A stretch of 64,000 bases of DNA from Ophiobolus disseminans (lineage: Eukaryota; Ascomycota; Dothideomycetes; Pleosporales; Phaeosphaeriaceae): the NCBI GenBank assembly GCA_010093685.1, contig MU006216.1, positions 385,065-449,064 on the forward strand, read 5' to 3'. The notes under the pieces were generated by a model. The model was not told the origin of the DNA and searched no databases. It saw only the letters and a program-made list of their open reading frames with translations. The position numbers and the translations under genes were made by a program. Below, one piece after another: positions 63,061 through 64,000 of this stretch. Numbering within the stretch: the first letter of the stretch is position 1; the number at the start of each line of letters is the position of its first letter.

Positions 63061-64000
63061 TGCCTCTTACGGGTAGTCAAGACCTGCATATCAGTCCCGA
63101 TGAAGAGTTCACGAAGAGTGCATGTGGCGTCAATGACCGGATTCGGCCGTCAGGTTAGACTGGTCTCACGAGCATCCATGGCGTTGGGTTAGATGCAGAG
63201 ATAAATGAACGAATCATGAACATGTCACTCGTCATTTCTCTGTGGCCATATTTGCTGTGATATCTCTAATCGTATCGATACCGCCAGTAGAGCAGCCTGA
63301 TTCGTTCTATCATACACATGTTAAACCTGTCAGCCACACGTGCTCGCTGTAGTAGATCCGCAAACGCCAATGTCCATTCCTCGCAACAAAGAAAAGGTAA
63401 AAGTACCCGGCAAACTGCTTCACATGTTAGCCGGCCCAGCTAGTGAATGCAAGCAACGCATGTTCTGCAGGTGTGCTCCTGGCCAATTATCGTGCGTATG
63501 CAGAGGTCATCTAGCCTGAGGCTCAAAACCTGGCACGCTGAGGCACGGGACCCGGAGGAACTGTCACTTGGGATGGAAGTATTCGAGCAGGACCCTGACA
63601 ACGTCGACGTGTCTACGAGTGATGGCTGAGGTCATGTTTGCACTTCCCGGACGATTGATCGGGTGGACCGTTGACAACCGATTGCGCGGTTTTGGTGGAG
63701 ACAGCGGATCGCTCTTGCCGCGTTTGCGACCTGCGGAGAACAAGGCGAGGTGCCACTTCCTCTTAGCTGCGCACGCCCCCGGTCCATCCTTGGTCCAACC
63801 GCTGAGACATTCACGCCATCGCCCAAACATACACGCAACCCCCTCGCTGAAGTATCCCGCGCCGTTGCCGCACACAGTCCATTAATTGCTATCGCCTCTA
63901 CCCTTCCATCAACTCGCCGGACAGTCCGCAGCGCTATCGCCGCCCAGATTGTGAGAGAGTGACATCGGCCGACATGGCTTCAGCGGGCGCAGAGCAGCCG
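63061..64000. other. Intergenic to window end, no supported gene
   Basis: About 940 bp. Overlapping frames on both strands at 63560-63890 lack domain or splice support. The sequence near 63750-63960 is C-rich and could be the promoter of a gene beyond the window. Confidence 0.45.

Noticed and set aside
1..64000. CRISPR arrays, prophage, riboswitches, centromere or telomere repeats
   Set aside because: Nothing of these kinds seen; the sequence is eukaryotic nuclear DNA with ordinary gene spacing.

Overview
This window is nuclear DNA of a filamentous ascomycete (Pezizomycotina; a Dothideomycete is my guess, not proven). The evidence is one-gene transcription units, short 44-110 nt introns with GTRNGT donors and CTRAC-like branch sites, a lone dispersed 5S rRNA gene, and recognisable fungal proteins (SSD1, GLE1, UMP1, CBM18 and AA5 secreted proteins). 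There are no bacterial-style operons, no CRISPR array and no convincing tRNA. Gene models were built by hand by joining reading frames at splice sites. Where I give exons, the phase and the downstream frame were checked.

Layout. 0-7 kb: the 3' end of a PPR protein, a small single-pass membrane protein and a DHA1-type MFS transporter. 7-9 kb: a decayed aminoglycoside-phosphotransferase-like gene and a tiny protein (paralog A). 11-18 kb: a secreted-ectodomain/TM/SH3 protein, a Cys-rich C2H2 zinc-finger factor and a probably N-myristoylated small protein. 19-30 kb: paralog B of the tiny protein, GLE1 (mRNA export) divergent from SSD1 (RNA-binding pseudonuclease), and a secreted ferritin-like protein. 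31-39 kb: a second MFS transporter, an unknown protein, a GliT/thioredoxin-reductase-like flavoprotein, a polytopic membrane protein and a GST. 40-57 kb is the accessory-looking part: a membrane protein, a foldback (MITE-like) element, a tyrosinase gene with one nonsense codon, a methyltransferase, a mitochondrial-type small protein, the 5S gene, a PAN-domain galactose-oxidase-like enzyme, an M20 amidohydrolase pseudogene, a five-module chitin-binding mucin-like protein and a broken Ser/Thr-rich membrane protein. 58-63 kb: a polytopic membrane protein, a TMEM19/DUF92 protein with a probable GC-AG intron, and the proteasome maturation factor UMP1.

How the genes relate. The conserved part is housekeeping: mRNA export (GLE1), translational and cell-wall control (SSD1), proteasome assembly (UMP1) and mitochondrial functions. 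The accessory part favours secreted or surface oxidases and chitin-binding proteins plus transporters and thiol-redox enzymes, as in plant-associated or saprotrophic fungi. No biosynthetic core enzyme (PKS, NRPS, terpene synthase) is present, so I do not call a metabolite cluster. The most unusual features are four genes in different states of decay, an undescribed two-member small-protein family, the 43 kb foldback element and several odd splice structures. I found no clear new multi-gene system.
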